Shown piece by piece: positions 61,557 to 64,000 of a stretch of DNA of 64,000 nt. Under the pieces are notes generated by a model that searched no databases, was not told where the DNA came from, and saw only the letters and a program-made list of their open reading frames with translations. Source of the stretch: Flavobacteriaceae bacterium. Lineage in GTDB: Bacteria > Bacteroidota > Bacteroidia > Flavobacteriales > Flavobacteriaceae. Within the stretch, counting starts at the first letter, position 1; each line of letters opens with the position of its first letter. Location of the stretch: the NCBI GenBank assembly GCA_004762155.1, contig SIHP01000006.1, positions 186,001-250,000 of the forward strand. Direction: 5' to 3'. The position numbers and the translations under genes were made by a program.

Positions 61557-64000
61557 TTAAAATAAAGAGGTTTGATCTTCGTCATCTTTATTTTCTTTTT
61601 TCTTTTGTAAAGCTCTCTCTAAAGCCTTTTTTGCTTTATCTTCTTTGGTTTCGAATTCTTTTTCTAACTTATCTATTTCAGGAATCTCTATAGGTAGTTT
61701 ATCTTCTACAACCTCCTCCTCATTTACTTCTATTTCTTCTACCTTTTCTTCTTCAGGTTCTTCATAAGGAAGTGATTCTAGTGCATTAACTTGTTTAATT
61801 TTATCTGTAGTTAATTGATTTCCTTGTGCTTTTATTCCTTTTATGCTTATAAATTCTTCTACGTTTACTTTCATATTATCTAAACTACGTTTGGAAAATA
61901 CTACATCTAACATAGGACGATAATCTGTTACTACAATTTGTAGTTGACTTTTTTCGTGTTCAGATATAAAAAACTCTTCTTTCTCTGAAGATTCTATTAA
62001 AAAACGTTTTATATAATAACGTTCTTTATTACCATCAAAATAAATAGCAGAAATTGGCTTATTTGGTTTCCATTTTTCCAACACAATCATATCATTATTA
62101 AAATGCATAGTTAATTCTGGCTTTACAGCCTTTATTTTTCCTGATTGTGTAGCAATTAACAACTTATCTTCTGCTCTAAACTCTCCTAATAATTCTCCTC
62201 TATCATCTACATTTAAACGTCCTACAGCATCATCAAACCAAATTTTACGAGGTTTTAAAGTAGAAACTCCAGCCTCTTTAAATTCAACTTTTTTAATACC
62301 GTACTTAGAAACTAAATTTCCTCTAACCGCACGTCCTTTAATTGCTAAATCAGAAAAATCGATATCCCATTTTAACTTTTTAATGCTACCAACTGCTCTT
62401 AAGTTAATTGTTACTACTTCGGCTTCTCCATTAGGATTTACTGTAAAGTATAAAACTTTAGATTTTGGATCATTATTTCCTAAATGATATTCTTTATCTC
62501 TAGTTGTAGAAGTTACGTTAAAACGCTTCATATAGCTATTAGGACCTTTAGCTCCATCTTTATAAATCATATTATAAACAGTACGCTTATCTCGTTTTTT
62601 GAAAACAGCAACATGAATAATTCCTTTACCTATAAACGTTTTAGATGCTACTTTAGTTACCATTAACGAACCATTGTCTCTAAAAACAATAACATCATCA
62701 ATATCTGCGCAATCAGCTACATACTCATCTTTCTTTAAAGAAGTACCTACAAAACCTTCTTCTCTATTTACATAAAGTTTTGTATTTCGTATAACTACCT
62801 TAGTTGCAACAATATCATCAAAGATTTTGACTTCTGTTTTACGTTCACGACCTTTACCATAAACTGCTTTTAGATTTTTAAAATAGTTGATAGCAAAGTC
62901 AATTAAATTATCTAAATGATGTTTTACTTCTTTTATTTTATCTTCTAAACTTTCAATATGTTGTTTTGCTTTATCAATATCAAACTTAGAAATCTTTTTA
63001 ATTCTAATTTCTGTTAAACGTACAATATCCTCTTCAGTAACAGCACGTTTTAAATGTTTTATATGTGGTTGCAATCCTTTATCAATCGCTTCGATAACAC
63101 CTTTCCAAGTTTCCTCTTCTTCAATATCACGATAAATTCTATTTTCAATAAAAATTCGTTCTAAAGAAGCAAAATGCCATTGTTCTTCTAACTCATGTAA
63201 TTGTATTTCTAATTCTTTTTTTAAAAGATTTACAGTATTATCTGTTGAATGTTTCAACATTTCTGTAACCCCAATAAATAAAGGCCTATTATCTTCAATA
63301 ATACAACACAATGGCGAAATTGAACTTTCACAACTTGTAAAAGCGTATAAAGCGTCTATAGATTTATCTGGAGATACATTTGGAGGCAAATGCACTAGAA
63401 TTTCTACCTCAGCAGCAGTATTATCTTCAATCTTTTTTATTTTGATTTTCCCTTTATCATTTGCTTTTAAGATGCTATCAATTAATGAAGAAGTTGTAGT
63501 CGAAAAAGGAATCTCAGTAATAACTAAAGTCTTTTTATCTAGCTGAGATATTTTTGCACGTACACGAACTTTCCCTCCACGTTTACCGTCGCTATAATTA
63601 CTAAAATCAGCTATTCCACCTGTTAAAAAATCAGGTAAAATAGTAAAGCTTCTTCCTTTTAAATATTTTATAGAAGCATCTATTAACTCATTAAAGTTGT
63701 GCGGTAATATTTTGGTTGATAATCCTACTGCAATACCTTCTGCTCCTTGCGCTAATAACAATGGGAACTTTACTGGTAAATCTACAGGTTCCTTCTTACG
63801 ACCATCGTAAGACATTTTCCATTCTGTAGTTTTTGGATTAAAAACTACTTCTAAAGCGAATTTAGATAAACGTGCTTCAATATAACGTGAAGCTGCAGCT
63901 CTATCTCCTGTTAAGATATTACCCCAGTTTCCTTGCATATCAATTAGCAAGTCTTTTTGTCCCATTTGTACCATAGCATCTCCAATAGAAGCATCTCCAT
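61557..64000 (-). CDS. parC: DNA topoisomerase IV subunit A-like protein, 5' end outside window
   Basis: The frame is open through base 64000; the first residues visible are GDASIGDAMVQMGQ, part of the winged-helix domain. The catalytic tyrosine sits in GDRAAASRYIEARLSKFA. The breakage-reunion core (PLLLAQGAEGIAVGLSTKILPHNFNELIDA) is complete. The C-terminal domain is a degenerate beta-pinwheel with YILDKGIIHVAVF-like blades and a long acidic/lysine tail (from EEPEEEKVEE to QTSLF), as seen in Bacteroidota ParC. It relaxes and decatenates DNA with ParE. The start codon is beyond the right edge. Confidence 0.9.
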   Translation of the reverse strand, partial: GDASIGDAMVQMGQKDLLIDMQGNWGNILTGDRAAASRYIEARLSKFALEVVFNPKTTEWKMSYDGRKKEPVDLPVKFPLLLAQGAEGIAVGLSTKILPHNFNELIDASIKYLKGRSFTILPDFLTGGIADFSNYSDGKRGGKVRVRAKISQLDKKTLVITEIPFSTTTSSLIDSILKANDKGKIKIKKIEDNTAAEVEILVHLPPNVSPDKSIDALYAFTSCESSISPLCCIIEDNRPLFIGVTEMLKHSTDNTVNLLKKELEIQLHELEEQWHFASLERIFIENRIYRDIEEEETWKGVIEAIDKGLQPHIKHLKRAVTEEDIVRLTEIRIKKISKFDIDKAKQHIESLEDKIKEVKHHLDNLIDFAINYFKNLKAVYGKGRERKTEVKIFDDIVATKVVIRNTKLYVNREEGFVGTSLKKDEYVADCADIDDVIVFRDNGSLMVTKVASKTFIGKGIIHVAVFKKRDKRTVYNMIYKDGAKGPNSYMKRFNVTSTTRDKEYHLGNNDPKSKVLYFTVNPNGEAEVVTINLRAVGSIKKLKWDIDFSDLAIKGRAVRGNLVSKYGIKKVEFKEAGVSTLKPRKIWFDDAVGRLNVDDRGELLGEFRAEDKLLIATQSGKIKAVKPELTMHFNNDMIVLEKWKPNKPISAIYFDGNKERYYIKRFLIESSEKEEFFISEHEKSQLQIVVTDYRPMLDVVFSKRSLDNMKVNVEEFISIKGIKAQGNQLTTDKIKQVNALESLPYEEPEEEKVEEIEVNEEEVVEDKLPIEIPEIDKLEKEFETKEDKAKKALERALQKKKENKDDEDQTSLF

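Noticed and set aside
1..64000. CRISPR array or cas genes
   Set aside because: No regularly spaced identical repeats of 24-40 bases and no Cas motifs were seen.
1..64000. Intact insertion sequence or integrase
   Set aside because: No complete transposase or integrase reading frame was found. The only hint is the weak Y1-like protein at 5573-6082 and short repeats.

Overview
The window is an AT-rich chromosomal segment that looks like a marine member of the Flavobacteriaceae (Bacteroidota). The evidence is the very low GC, type IX secretion (T9SS) sorting domains on secreted enzymes, promoter boxes of the Bacteroidota type (TTTG, about 19 bases, TAnnTTTG), almost no Shine-Dalgarno sites, and laminarin-type glucanases. 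The genus cannot be fixed from the sequence alone.

Region 1 (about 1-32.5 kb, all on the minus strand, so it reads from high to low coordinates) is an extracellular contractile injection system (eCIS) of the Afp/PVC/MAC kind. In transcription order it holds a LuxR-type regulator; a promoter with two upstream direct repeats; the Pvc16/DUF4255 cap protein; an unknown partner; one sheath gene; two tube genes; a 55-residue DUF5908 (Afp6-like) gene; a LysM baseplate hub; a VgrG-like spike; a PAAR tip; a gp25-like wedge; large Afp11 and Afp12 baseplate proteins; a long tape-measure protein; two coiled-coil proteins that may be fibres; a candidate HNH nuclease cargo; a protein with gasdermin-like features; the AAA+ ATPase; and a distal cargo island. 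The island contains DUF4157 (HEXXH) proteins, a protein with two HEXXH motifs, an L,D-transpeptidase-like protein with a neighbouring lipoprotein, a decayed cargo gene and a partial cargo gene at the window edge. Six of the cargo reading frames share a short N-terminal 'DNR' box, the best candidate here for a common loading signal.

Region 2 (32.6-36.8 kb) carries two EamA-type exporters, a DUF1853 gene and a calcium/sodium antiporter-type membrane protein.

Region 3 (36.9-55.7 kb) is the histidine biosynthesis operon, read from right to left: promoter, a histidine-rich leader peptide, an attenuator hairpin, hisG, an acetyltransferase, hisD, hisC, hisB, hisH, a four-helix-bundle gene, hisA, then hisF, a receiver-like gene and hisIE. 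Between hisA and hisF sits a block of three secreted beta-1,3-glucanases (GH16, GH81, GH64-like). All three share one ricin-like module, a CBM6 and a T9SS tail. The block is bordered on one side by a large hairpin and on the other by two structured repeat elements. A fragment of a tRNA-Arg and a family of AGTATTAAGTA-like short repeats sit in other gaps of the operon.

Region 4 (55.8-64 kb) is housekeeping: a tandem TonB-C-domain protein, an rRNA-methyltransferase-like protein, a DUF4476 repeat protein, typA/bipA, and the 3' part of the topoisomerase IV A subunit gene, which runs off the right edge.

All assignments come from reading protein motifs and DNA patterns by eye. No database search was run.
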